Shown here one piece after another: positions 14,927 through 23,188 of a DNA stretch of 34,305 bases. The DNA is from Syntrophaceae bacterium (GTDB taxonomy: Bacteria; Desulfobacterota; BSN033; UBA1163). The stretch's first letter is position 1. Every line of letters begins with the position of its first letter. The stretch covers positions 1 to 34,305 of the forward strand of contig JACAEX010000083.1 in assembly GCA_013388635.1 (NCBI GenBank). The letters are read 5' to 3'. Position numbers and translations under genes: made by a program. The notes beneath the pieces were generated by a model. That model had not been told where the DNA came from. It searched no databases and was given only the letters and a program-made list of their open reading frames with translations.

Positions 14927-15161
14927 GAACTTCGTGATGGCCGTGACGCTGGCAGGATTACTCCTGCTAACCGGTTGTGCGAAGAAGGAAAGAGAGGCAG
15001 GATTTGGAAATCAGGACAGGCTCTGGCAACTGATCCGTGCCGAAAGCAAGACCGAGGAACCTGTGGATCTGGTATACGCTAAAGACACACCGGTCCTCTA
15101 CCGGGACGCCTCAATGGGAAAGGCTGACCCCTCTTTCGTTCCCAAGATCGGAGGAGGCTGA
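14904..15161 (+). CDS. Small lipoprotein of unknown function in the oxidoreductase operon
   Basis: 85 residues. MERRRFVENF is followed by a hydrophobic segment and the lipobox LLTG-C25, so the mature protein is a ~60-residue lipoprotein. The mature part is polar, with no domain I recognise (DRLWQLIRAESKT, DTPVLYRDASMGKADPSF). The frame is open to 14847, but ATG 14904 follows GGAGAAGGAGAGCG and puts the lipobox at the right distance. It sits between the chaperone and NrfD genes, where an additional subunit that tethers or stabilises the complex at the membrane is plausible but unproven. Confidence 0.82.
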   Translation: MERRRFVENFVMAVTLAGLLLLTGCAKKEREAGFGNQDRLWQLIRAESKTEEPVDLVYAKDTPVLYRDASMGKADPSFVPKIGGG

Positions 15162-15172
15162 AGCTAAAGAGG

Positions 15173-15191
15173 GATTCGTCGTTGACGAATC
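15173..15191 (+). other. Intercistronic perfect hairpin
   Basis: GATTCGTC-GTT-GACGAATC is a perfect eight-base-pair stem with a three-base loop between the lipoprotein stop and the NrfD gene. No T-run follows, so RNA stabilisation or processing is more likely than termination. Confidence 0.5.
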
Positions 15192-15239
15192 AGGACGGAA
15201 CGGTTTTTACGCACACGTGCTCTTAGCAGGGGGTTTATC

Positions 15240-16229
15240 ATGGAAGGACAGATACAGGTGATCTGGGGTTGGATCGTGGCCGTCGACCTCTTCGCAGCGG
15301 GATTGAGCGCAGGGGCCTTCATCATCTCTGCAACGGCCTACTTCCTCGGCAAGGATAGGTACGAGCCCATGACGAGGATCGGTGCGTATATCGCCCCTTT
15401 CCCTGTGATCGTCGGAATCCTCTGTCTTATCTTCGACCTCGAGAGGCCTCATCTCTTCTGGAGATTGTTCCTGACCTTTCAACCCAACTCGGTGATGTCG
15501 TTCGGATCATGGCTTCTTCTCTTCTTTTCGATATTTAGCCTGGCGCACTTCTACCTCTGGCTCCCGGAGCGGTTCGATTATTTGAGGATCGTTTCTGCCA
15601 TCCGATCAAACCGATTTCTGAGCCGGTTTAAGGGCGACAATCTCGCAAATATACGGGGACTGGTTGCGGGATTTGGCATCCCCATTTCCATTGGAGTGGG
15701 GATCTACACGGGCGTGCTTTTGGGCGCCCTCACCGCCAGGCCATTCTGGAATAACCCGATGCTTCCGATGCTCTTCTTGATCTCCGCTATGATGACAGGA
15801 TCTGCGGCGATCTGTTTTGTAGGCTGTTTCGTTAAGGGATTTCGAGGGATGAGCCGGGAGAACGTGAACACGAATAAGTTCATGATCCATTCCATCGACT
15901 TCACCCTTATGGTCTTTTCGATCATCGCTGTCTTTCTCTTCATCCTCGGTCTGTACGTATCGCCCAGAAGCTCGGTTGCCGCAGTCCACCTGATCATGGG
16001 AGGGGAATTCACGTTTCTCTTCTGGTTCTTCGTGGTGGGGATAGGGATCCTCGTCCCCCTCTCCCTCGAGATCTATGAATTGATCCCCCACTACATTCAA
16101 CAGGTGGAACTGAGGGAGCACAATCCCTGGATCTCGGGCCTCATCACCACCTCTGTCCTCGTCGGTGGTTTCGCCATGCGATATATCGTCATCTATGCAG
16201 GCCAGATGGCAAGGATCATCACCTCTTAA
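15240..16229 (+). CDS. NrfD/PsrC-type membrane anchor and quinone-interacting subunit
   Basis: 329 residues with about eight to nine hydrophobic helices. The family pattern is visible: an N-terminal WGWIVAVDLFAAGLSAGAFI helix (shown as its 20-residue core), then DLERPHLFWR after helix two and GVLLGALTARPFWNNPMLPM mid-protein. These proteins exchange electrons between quinones and a periplasmic ferredoxin subunit. ATG follows AGGGGGTTTATC. It is the last gene of the sulfur-type oxidoreductase operon and is convergent with comEC; the gap after it holds only a weak GATTCT/AGAATC dyad at 16231-16251. Confidence 0.93.
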   Translation: MEGQIQVIWGWIVAVDLFAAGLSAGAFIISATAYFLGKDRYEPMTRIGAYIAPFPVIVGILCLIFDLERPHLFWRLFLTFQPNSVMSFGSWLLLFFSIFSLAHFYLWLPERFDYLRIVSAIRSNRFLSRFKGDNLANIRGLVAGFGIPISIGVGIYTGVLLGALTARPFWNNPMLPMLFLISAMMTGSAAICFVGCFVKGFRGMSRENVNTNKFMIHSIDFTLMVFSIIAVFLFILGLYVSPRSSVAAVHLIMGGEFTFLFWFFVVGIGILVPLSLEIYELIPHYIQQVELREHNPWISGLITTSVLVGGFAMRYIVIYAGQMARIITS

Positions 16230-16319
16230 AGATTCTTCCAAGGTGAGAATCAGGATTTGTGCTGAAGGAGGATGGCGAGGAAAATTGCTCGGAATTTGCT
16301 GCTTATGGATCCTTGGTCT

Positions 16320-18782
16320 TTAAGATTGGCCTCTGACAAATGTCTTGATCTCAATCTTCTCTCCGTCTGTCATGATCGTGATCGCACCGTGCTGATCTGT
16401 TCGATAAATCTTCGTTCCCAGTTCTTCGTACCTTTTTAATACCTCTGGATGGGGAAGCCTTCCAATAGGATGCCCGGCCACACTGAGAACGGCATGGGTG
16501 GGCTTGACCCGACGGAGAAAATCGAGGCTACTGGATGAAGGGCTTCCATGGTGGGGTATCTTCAGAACGTCGGCACTGAGCGCGTGGCCCTTTCTCAGCA
16601 TCCGGTCTTCTGCTTCCTTTTCAATATCACCTGTCAGTAGAATCCTGATATTCTTAAACTGAGTCATCATGACCAGCGAGTGGTTATTTAGGAGGGAGGA
16701 GTCTGGATAGCCCTCATAGGATCTGTTTGTCCGGGATGGGTTGAGGAAGGAGATCCGGACCCCATTCATCATCTGGGGAGGACTGTCTTCATCCATGAAA
16801 AACCTCTGGACCCTTCTCCTGGACAGGGTCTCTTCCAATTGCCGATAATACTCTGAATCCACACGCAGGCCGCTCTCCCAGAATTGGCCGATGGAGAAGT
16901 GAGAGGCGATGAAGTTCAACCCCTTCAAATGGTCCGGGTCAGGATGAGTGAGGACGAGGAAGTCGATCCTGCGGATCTTCTTATTCCAAAGAAGGGGTGC
17001 GATCACATTCTTTCCGATATCGAAGCGATCCTGATGCAGACCGCCTCCGTCGACCAGCATCCTTTTGCCTCCTGGAAATTGGAGAAGGATGGAATCCCCG
17101 TGCCCCACGTCGATAAAGGTGATGCTGAGATTCTTCTGAAACAGGCCCTTCACATTCCAGAAAGCGATATCGAGGAGGAAGACGAGGCAGCCCGCCACAA
17201 ACAGGTATCGGACCGCTCTTTTTCGGAGATGGACGACGGAGAAGAGGAGAAGGTAGAAGAGAAGGATTTCAAAAGGTGTTGGCGTCGGGACGAAGAAGGA
17301 GGCAAACGGAAGGGAGGCAAAGGAGGCCACGGTTCTGAGCAGCATCGAGGTGATAAGATCATTGAGGTGAGTCAGAAGGGCGGCCAGCGGGTAGAAGAAG
17401 AAGGAGAGGAGGGCAGCGGTCAGGCTGATGGGGACGACGATGAAGCCGACCCAGGGGATGAAGAAGAGGTTGGTCAGAAATCCAATAGGAGAAATTCTGT
17501 TGAAATGGAGTGAGACAAAGGGTGCTGTTCCCAAGATGGCCACAGCCGTGGTGAGGAGGGAAAGGCCGACATACTTCAAGATCGTCCGTCTTCGGGAGGT
17601 CTTTTGGGGAAATGGAATCCCTTCTTCTCCCAGAAATCGAAGAAGACGGGGGACCAGGTAGAGGATGGAGAGGACCGCGAGGAAGGAGAGTTGAAAGGAG
17701 ACATCGAAAAGGGAAGGGGGCGAGAAGAGGAGGATGAGAAAGGCGGCCAGGGTCAGGGTGTGGAGGAGGTGTCGCTGCCGATCGAAAAGGATCGAGAGAA
17801 AGAAAGTGATCACCATGATCGTAGCCCGGAGCACAGAGATCCCGCCTCCTGCGATGAAGGTATAGAGGAGGATGCAGGGGATGGTGAGAGCAGCCGCCAA
17901 TTTCTTGACAGAGAGGGAGAGGAGAAGAAACTCGGAACGTTTCAGGACCCAGATCAGCAAGGAGAAAGAGAGCAGGGCCACGATCCCGAGATGGTCGCCG
18001 GAGATGGCTAAGAGATGGGCGATTCCTGTGGCGACGAAATGTTCTTTCACATCGTCGGGGATGTCTCCCTGTTCTCCTAAGACAAGGGCTTTGAAGATGC
18101 TCGAAGATGGGAAACCGGCCTCCCTCTCAAAAAAGGTTCGGATCCGATCCCTCCAATGCTCGATCCGCAGAATGAATGGATTTTTTAGCCCCTCGCCGAT
18201 CCTGACCCAGCTCTTCTCACCCGACAGAAACCCAAGGGTATGAACCCGTTCAAAGGCAAGATGGCGTTCATAGGAGAATCCGCCCGGGTTTTGAAATCCT
18301 CGGGGTCGATAGAGTCTGCACAGGACTCGAAGCCGATCGCCCACCCGGAAAGATCCGGTTTCGTCCTTACAGATAAGAAGGAGGTTACCTTCGACAGGGA
18401 TGTGACGGTTGGATAAGATCACCTTCTCGGATCGGATGAGGAGTTGAGTTCCTCCCGGGGTCCGCCGAAAGGGGCGATCGATCGTCCCCTCCAGTGAGAG
18501 GCGATCAACGCCGATGAATCTCGAGATGTGCGACATCGTACGTTTTGGATGGAGATAGGAGTGGATGAAGAAGATGCCAAAAAAGAAGAAGAGGGCGAGG
18601 GTGACCCAAGAGGCTGATGCCATCTTCTTCATCCCCGCGAGCAGGGCCCATAAGGCGAAAAAAACGATCAGGAGGATGAAGTACTTTTGAGCGGAGAGGG
18701 AGATGTCGAAATGGCCTACATAGAGGCCAAGGGCATAAGCGACAAAGATGGGAATTAGGGGAAGGCGAAGGGGCTTGCTCAT
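16320..18782 (-). CDS. comEC: ComEC/Rec2 family DNA-uptake channel protein
   Basis: 820 residues, full length for the family. An N-terminal membrane part with an OB-like soluble segment is followed by the Competence domain, recognisable by HLLAISGDHLGI near residue 260, and more membrane helices. The C-terminus is a metallo-beta-lactamase-like domain: TFIDVGHGDSILLQF (~555), LTHPDPDHLKGL (~612) and KIPHHGSPSSSS. It forms the inner-membrane channel for single-stranded DNA in natural transformation; no other competence genes are in the window. The start is ATG 18782 with a poor ribosome binding site. It follows the acyl-CoA dehydrogenase by 41 bases on the same strand and probably shares its promoter. 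Confidence 0.95.
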   Translation of the reverse strand: MSKPLRLPLIPIFVAYALGLYVGHFDISLSAQKYFILLIVFFALWALLAGMKKMASASWVTLALFFFFGIFFIHSYLHPKRTMSHISRFIGVDRLSLEGTIDRPFRRTPGGTQLLIRSEKVILSNRHIPVEGNLLLICKDETGSFRVGDRLRVLCRLYRPRGFQNPGGFSYERHLAFERVHTLGFLSGEKSWVRIGEGLKNPFILRIEHWRDRIRTFFEREAGFPSSSIFKALVLGEQGDIPDDVKEHFVATGIAHLLAISGDHLGIVALLSFSLLIWVLKRSEFLLLSLSVKKLAAALTIPCILLYTFIAGGGISVLRATIMVITFFLSILFDRQRHLLHTLTLAAFLILLFSPPSLFDVSFQLSFLAVLSILYLVPRLLRFLGEEGIPFPQKTSRRRTILKYVGLSLLTTAVAILGTAPFVSLHFNRISPIGFLTNLFFIPWVGFIVVPISLTAALLSFFFYPLAALLTHLNDLITSMLLRTVASFASLPFASFFVPTPTPFEILLFYLLLFSVVHLRKRAVRYLFVAGCLVFLLDIAFWNVKGLFQKNLSITFIDVGHGDSILLQFPGGKRMLVDGGGLHQDRFDIGKNVIAPLLWNKKIRRIDFLVLTHPDPDHLKGLNFIASHFSIGQFWESGLRVDSEYYRQLEETLSRRRVQRFFMDEDSPPQMMNGVRISFLNPSRTNRSYEGYPDSSLLNNHSLVMMTQFKNIRILLTGDIEKEAEDRMLRKGHALSADVLKIPHHGSPSSSSLDFLRRVKPTHAVLSVAGHPIGRLPHPEVLKRYEELGTKIYRTDQHGAITIMTDGEKIEIKTFVRGQS

Positions 18783-18823
18783 CTTCGCCCCGTTTGGGCT
18801 TGTTGACCAGTGCGTGAAGAGGA

Positions 18824-19966
18824 TTAACCCTTTAACAATTGTTGGACGATAAACAGCCGCTCTGCCTGATTTGGCTTTCCATAAATCTGGGTCACCTTAG
18901 CGTCTCGCATCATCCGCTCCACAGGGTAGTCTTTCATATACCCGTATCCCCCTAAGATCTGGACCGCATCGGTCGTCACCCTCATCGCAACCTCGGAGGC
19001 GAAACACTTTGTGATGGCGGAGAGCTTTTCCAAACCCTCGACGCCGGCGTCGATTTGAGCAGCGGTGTCGTAAACCAGAGATCGGGCCGCTTCGATTTGT
19101 GTGGCCATATCTGCGATCATGAATTGAATCGCCTGAAAAGAGGAGATCGGTTTTTTGAACTGGATTCTTTCGTTGGCATAGCGAAGGGCATAATCGAGCG
19201 CTCCCTGGGCGATCCCCACAGCCAGCGCTCCCACTGCCGGTCTTGCTCGATGGAGGGTATGCCCTGCAATCATCCACCCTTCGCCTTCCTCTCCCAGACG
19301 GTTCTCTTGGGGGATCCGGCAGTTTTCAAAGATCACGTCGGTCGTCACCGAACCCCTCATTCCGATCTTCTCCTCTCTCTTGCCGAATCGGAGGCCAGGG
19401 GTCCCATCCTCTACCACAAAGGCGGAGATCCCCTTTGCTCCGAGAGCAGGATCGGTGACGGCGAAGACGGAGTAAAGGTGGGCGATGCTCCCATGGGTGA
19501 TGAAAGATTTTCGTCCGTTGAGCACGTAGTCCTTTCCCTCTTTTTTTGCGGTTGTGGTGAGGGAGGCGAGATCAGGGCCTGCGCCTGCTTCGGTTAAAGC
19601 CAGGGTGGTGAGGTGGTTCTTCTCGGAGATCTGAGTGAAATAGGTTTCCTTCTGGGATGGGTTTCCTCTCCACCAGATGGGCAGCGTACCCACCCCATGC
19701 GCCAGGATGAGCAGGGAGGAGGAGCCGGAGACCTTTGCAATCTCTTCGATGACAGAGGAGAAGGAGGTGATGTTCCCATCGGTCCCACCATACTCCTCAG
19801 GAAGGAGGATGGAGAGGAGGCCCTGTTTTCCGAAGGCATCGACCAGTTCCCAGGGGAATTCGCCAGTGGCGTCGATCGCTGCGGCTAGGGGCTGGACAAC
19901 CTTTTGAGCAGCTTTTGCTGCGGCTGCCCTGATCATTTCTCTCTCTTTTTCAATTTCACCCATCAT
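18824..19966 (-). CDS. Acyl-CoA dehydrogenase family protein with altered active site
   Basis: 380 residues, the usual length. FAD-dependent family marks are LTEAGAGPDL (usually G-S-D), the R-RPAVGALAVGIAQGALDYA helix and QILGGYGYMKDYPVERMMRD. Where most members have IYEGT with the catalytic Glu, this protein has IYGKPNQAERL, so the usual base is absent; the alternative Glu position of isovaleryl-CoA dehydrogenase also appears to be Ala. It may use another base, act on an unusual substrate, or not be a simple dehydrogenase. The ATG (19966, or 19963) follows AAGGATACG. A TTGACA-17-TTAAAT promoter lies upstream. No electron-transfer flavoprotein gene is nearby. Confidence 0.88.
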   Translation of the reverse strand: MMGEIEKEREMIRAAAAKAAQKVVQPLAAAIDATGEFPWELVDAFGKQGLLSILLPEEYGGTDGNITSFSSVIEEIAKVSGSSSLLILAHGVGTLPIWWRGNPSQKETYFTQISEKNHLTTLALTEAGAGPDLASLTTTAKKEGKDYVLNGRKSFITHGSIAHLYSVFAVTDPALGAKGISAFVVEDGTPGLRFGKREEKIGMRGSVTTDVIFENCRIPQENRLGEEGEGWMIAGHTLHRARPAVGALAVGIAQGALDYALRYANERIQFKKPISSFQAIQFMIADMATQIEAARSLVYDTAAQIDAGVEGLEKLSAITKCFASEVAMRVTTDAVQILGGYGYMKDYPVERMMRDAKVTQIYGKPNQAERLFIVQQLLKG

Positions 19967-20011
19967 CGTATCCTTGTTGAAGAAAGATTAGTAGTTGGTC
20001 CGTCGAACCCA

Positions 20012-20040
20012 ATTTAAATAAAGCTGGGCCTCTTTGTCAA
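20012..20040 (-). promoter_or_regulatory. Sigma70 promoter for the acyl-CoA dehydrogenase-comEC unit
   Basis: On the minus strand TTGACA (20040-20035) and TTAAAT (20017-20012) are 17 bases apart, about 45 bases before the gene start. The -35 matches consensus; the -10 matches four of six. Confidence 0.55.
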
Positions 20041-20050
20041 GAAAAAAGGT

Positions 20051-20078
20051 TTGACTTTGAAGAAAATCGTAATATAAT
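20051..20078 (+). promoter_or_regulatory. Sigma70 promoter for the rpsU-rpoD cluster
   Basis: TTGACT (20051-20056) and TATAAT (20073-20078) are separated by 16 bases and sit 40 bases before rpsU. It is divergent from the acyl-CoA dehydrogenase promoter. Confidence 0.7.
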
Positions 20079-20118
20079 TAATTGTTTAAAATAAGTCAGG
20101 AAAGGAGGGGAACGATGA

Positions 20119-20322
20119 ATGCCAGGGGTAAAGATCAAGGAGAACGAGTCCTTCGAGAATGCCCTCAGACGGTTCAAGAAGCAGGTTGAGAAGACAGGGA
20201 TCCTCTCAGAGATCCGGAAGAGGGAGCATTACGAGAAGCCCAGCATCAAGAGAAAAAAGAAGATGCTGGCCGCGAAGAAGAGGGCCATGAAGAGGATGCG
20301 AAAAATGATGGAGAGGGGATAA
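20119..20322 (+). CDS. rpsU: 30S ribosomal protein S21
   Basis: 67 residues, very basic, with the typical [19 protein letters not shown] opening and Lys/Arg-rich C-terminus. S21 helps 30S subunits base-pair with mRNA leaders during initiation. The ribosome binding site AAAGGAGGGG precedes ATG 20119; the ATG at 20115 is in another frame. It heads the rpsU-yqeY-mutS2-dnaG-rpoD cluster, an extended form of the classic rpsU-dnaG-rpoD arrangement. Confidence 0.97.
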   Translation: MPGVKIKENESFENALRRFKKQVEKTGILSEIRKREHYEKPSIKRKKKMLAAKKRAMKRMRKMMERG

Positions 20323-20325
20323 GGG

Positions 20326-20772
20326 ATGGGCTTAGAAGAGAGATTGGTCGATGAGATGAAGGAGGCGATGAAGTCGAACGATAAACTTCGCCTTTCCACC
20401 ATCCGGATGATACGGACCGCGGTGAAGAATAAAGAGATCGAACAGAGAAAGAAACTGGATGACGAGACGATTCTGAGGGTGATTCAGGGGATGGTGAGGA
20501 AGGGAGAGGAGTCCATTGAGCAATTTAAACGAGGGGGAAGGAGCGACTTAGTGGAAAAGGAGACGAAAGAGATAGAGATTTTGAAATCCTTTTTGCCCCA
20601 ACCCCTGAGCCAGGAAGAGATCGTCAAGATCATCGATCAAACGATCGAAGAGACCAAGGCCTCATCCTTAAAGGACATGGGGAAGGTGATGAAATCCGTC
20701 ATGTCAAAGTTAGGGGGCCGAGCCGAAGGAGCGTTGATCAATCAATTGGTCAAGGAGAGGCTCTCCCCTTAA
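20326..20772 (+). CDS. yqeY: GatB/YqeY domain protein
   Basis: 148 residues. The protein consists of the helical YqeY domain also found at the tail of the amidotransferase subunit GatB; stand-alone members are thought to bind tRNA, but their role is not settled. It shows LRLSTIRMIRTAVKNKEIE, a central Q-GMVRKGEESIEQFK segment and FLPQPLS. The start lies three bases after rpsU, behind GGAGAGGGGATAAGGG, so the two are co-translated. YqeY commonly sits between rpsU and dnaG. Confidence 0.95.
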   Translation: MGLEERLVDEMKEAMKSNDKLRLSTIRMIRTAVKNKEIEQRKKLDDETILRVIQGMVRKGEESIEQFKRGGRSDLVEKETKEIEILKSFLPQPLSQEEIVKIIDQTIEETKASSLKDMGKVMKSVMSKLGGRAEGALINQLVKERLSP

Positions 20773-20820
20773 CTTTTCCTCCTGTTCGGTCTTCCCTCTG
20801 ATCATGGATCATGCTTTTTT

Positions 20821-23184
20821 ATGGATGATCGCTCTCTTAAGGCATTAGAATACGACCACGTATTGGAGAGATTGAAATCGTTCTCCATCTCCCCTCTGGG
20901 CCGAAGGCGTTGTGAGGCCCTCAGACCCTCAAGAGACCTTTCCTGGATCGAGTCGAGATTGGCCGAGGTGATGGAGATGAAAGGAATCCTCGAGACCCTG
21001 GGCGATCTTCCGATTCGAGGGCTGAAAGATATTGGGGAGATTCTTAAGAAGTTGGAGATCGAAGGGGCTGTTCTCGATGTCCAGGAGCTTCTCGATCTCC
21101 ATAACCAGATCAGACTATGTGAAGGGCTCAGGCGGTTCTTTCTTAAATCGAAGACCGGTGAGCCTGCCCGCCTTCGTGAAAAAGTCTCCAGATTCTCCTC
21201 ATTAAAAGTTCTGGAAAGAGAGATCCTCCGGGCCATCCATCCCAAAGGTGAAATCTTGGATCGGGCCAGTTCTGCCCTTTCAGAGATCAGGCTTCGGCTC
21301 TCGGCGGTACGGGAGCGGGCCAAGGGGGTGCTCGAGCATCTTCTCCACCAGGAGGAGCTCCAGCCGATCTTTCAGGAGCAGTTCATCACGCTGAGAAATG
21401 GGAGATATGTCCTTCTGATCAAGTCCGATTTCAAACACCGGCTGGAAGGCATCATCCATGATCAATCCCAAAGCCGGATGAGCTTCTTTTTAGAGCCCTT
21501 TCAGGTCGTTGGACTCAACAACGAGATCAACGTCCTCATGGCTGAGGAGAAGGAGGAGGAGTATCGGATATTGGCAGACCTTTCCGAGAAGGCAAGAAGT
21601 GAGAGGCAGAACCTTTGGCGAGACCTCGACATCCTGGGAGAACTGGATCTGCTTTATGCCATGGCAAGGTTCTCCATCCTTCTCAAGGGCGTCAAGCCCA
21701 TTTTGAATGAGAAGGGCAGGATCGACATGATGGAGGCGAGGAATCCCATCCTCGTGCTTCAGAGGGAAGATCAGGTCGTTCCCATCCACCTGCGAATGGG
21801 AGACGGGGTGAGGTGCCTCATCCTCAGCGGAGCGAATGCGGGTGGCAAGACCGTGGCCTTAAAGACATTGGGACTTCTGACATTGATGGCTCAATCGGGT
21901 CTTCCGATCCCGGTTGCAGAGGGGAGCGAGGTAGCGGTCTTCCAGGCCGTCTTTGCCGTGATCGGAGATGAGCAGAATGTGGAGGAGAACCTGAGCACGT
22001 TCTCGAGTCACCTCCTTCACCTGAATCAAATCGTGAGAGAGGCAGGGCCTGGTTCCCTCCTCCTCTTGGATGAACTGGGCGTGGGGACCCATGCCTCAGA
22101 GGGATGCGCCCTGGCCATGGGCTTCCTGGACCGTTTCATGGAAAGCGGGGCCTCGGTCGTTGTGACCACCCACTTCGATCGTCTCAAGGTCTATGGATAC
22201 CTCCACCGAGAGGTGGAGAATGTAGCAGTGGAGTTCGATGAGGAGAGTTTGGAGCCGAAATATACCCTCGCCTATGGCTCATCTGGGATGAGCAATGCCT
22301 TTTTGGTCGCCGAGAAATTGGGCGTCTCCAGGGATGTCCTCGAAATGGCCCGTCAGTACCTCGAAGGAAGTGAACGGGATCTGGGCCGGACCCTTGAGGA
22401 GCTGGAGAGGTTGAAGGCCGATGAGAGGAAGCTCCAGCAGAGGTTGCTTGCGATGAACGAAGAGGTCGGTCTGGAGCGCCAGAGGCTGAAAGGGCTGATC
22501 GAAAAGATAAGGATGAGAAGAGAGGAGATCCTTTCCAGGGCAGAGGAACGAGTAAGAAAAGCGGTTCAGAGGGCGGAAGAGGAGTTGAAGGAATGGGTCC
22601 GTCAGAAGAAGGAGAGACCGCTTCCGAATCGCCGCCAGTTGCCGGGTTACCGTAAAGAGCTCAAAGAGATAAAAGAGAGATTCATCCCTCCGATCAAAAA
22701 GGCAAAAGGTCAGGGGATGCAGGCTGGCTTTAAGGCCGGGGAACGTGTTAAAATTCTTAGCTTGCGGACCCAGGGAATTCTGGTGGGCATTGACGAGCCG
22801 CTCAACCAGGTGGAGGTGATGACCGAGAGAGCGAAGGTGAAGACAACGCTTTCGGACATCATCAAGGTGGCGGAGGGGGATGAGGTGAAAGGGTTCCAGA
22901 TCCCCAAGTTTCAGCCCTTGTCGCAGGGAGAGGGCCAGGGAGTTCCGGTCGAGCTCAAAGTCATTGGTCTGACTGTGGAGGACGCCCTTCCAAAGGTCGA
23001 TAAATTCATCGATCAGGCCCTTCTGCACGGATTGGAAAAGATCCATATTATCCACGGGGTTGGCTCTGGAAGGCTTCGAGATGCCATTGGGAAATATTTA
23101 CAGGGACACCGGGCGGTCAAGCATTTTTCCCCTGGGGAAGGGACGAGAGGGGGCAGAGGAATCACCGTTGTAGAGTTGAGGTAG
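20821..23184 (+). CDS. mutS2: MutS2 family ATPase with Smr domain
   Basis: 787 residues. Order: N-terminal core helices, MutS-type ATPase (Walker A GANAGGKT, 337-344; STFSSHL; Walker B LLLLDELGVGTHASEG; TTHFDRLK), a long charged coiled coil (~510-620), and a C-terminal Smr domain (~710-787) with HGVGSGRLR. MutS2 lacks the mismatch-reading domain and acts in recombination control or ribosome rescue. The usual GAGTDP loop is GVGTHA, and the Smr LDLRG motif is LKVIG, losing the Asp tied to nuclease activity. The ATG at 20821 has no obvious ribosome binding site. It lies between yqeY and dnaG; the dnaG start follows within five bases. Confidence 0.95.
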   Translation: MDDRSLKALEYDHVLERLKSFSISPLGRRRCEALRPSRDLSWIESRLAEVMEMKGILETLGDLPIRGLKDIGEILKKLEIEGAVLDVQELLDLHNQIRLCEGLRRFFLKSKTGEPARLREKVSRFSSLKVLEREILRAIHPKGEILDRASSALSEIRLRLSAVRERAKGVLEHLLHQEELQPIFQEQFITLRNGRYVLLIKSDFKHRLEGIIHDQSQSRMSFFLEPFQVVGLNNEINVLMAEEKEEEYRILADLSEKARSERQNLWRDLDILGELDLLYAMARFSILLKGVKPILNEKGRIDMMEARNPILVLQREDQVVPIHLRMGDGVRCLILSGANAGGKTVALKTLGLLTLMAQSGLPIPVAEGSEVAVFQAVFAVIGDEQNVEENLSTFSSHLLHLNQIVREAGPGSLLLLDELGVGTHASEGCALAMGFLDRFMESGASVVVTTHFDRLKVYGYLHREVENVAVEFDEESLEPKYTLAYGSSGMSNAFLVAEKLGVSRDVLEMARQYLEGSERDLGRTLEELERLKADERKLQQRLLAMNEEVGLERQRLKGLIEKIRMRREEILSRAEERVRKAVQRAEEELKEWVRQKKERPLPNRRQLPGYRKELKEIKERFIPPIKKAKGQGMQAGFKAGERVKILSLRTQGILVGIDEPLNQVEVMTERAKVKTTLSDIIKVAEGDEVKGFQIPKFQPLSQGEGQGVPVELKVIGLTVEDALPKVDKFIDQALLHGLEKIHIIHGVGSGRLRDAIGKYLQGHRAVKHFSPGEGTRGGRGITVVELR

Positions 23185-23188
23185 TGGG

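Noticed and set aside
15173-15191. Terminator within the oxidoreductase operon
   Set aside because: The hairpin is perfect but no T-run follows, and the NrfD gene belongs functionally to the same operon.
16884-17513. Plus-strand frame rich in Glu/Gly/Lys opposite comEC
   Set aside because: It mirrors hydrophobic comEC codons; low-complexity acidic composition and no start signal.
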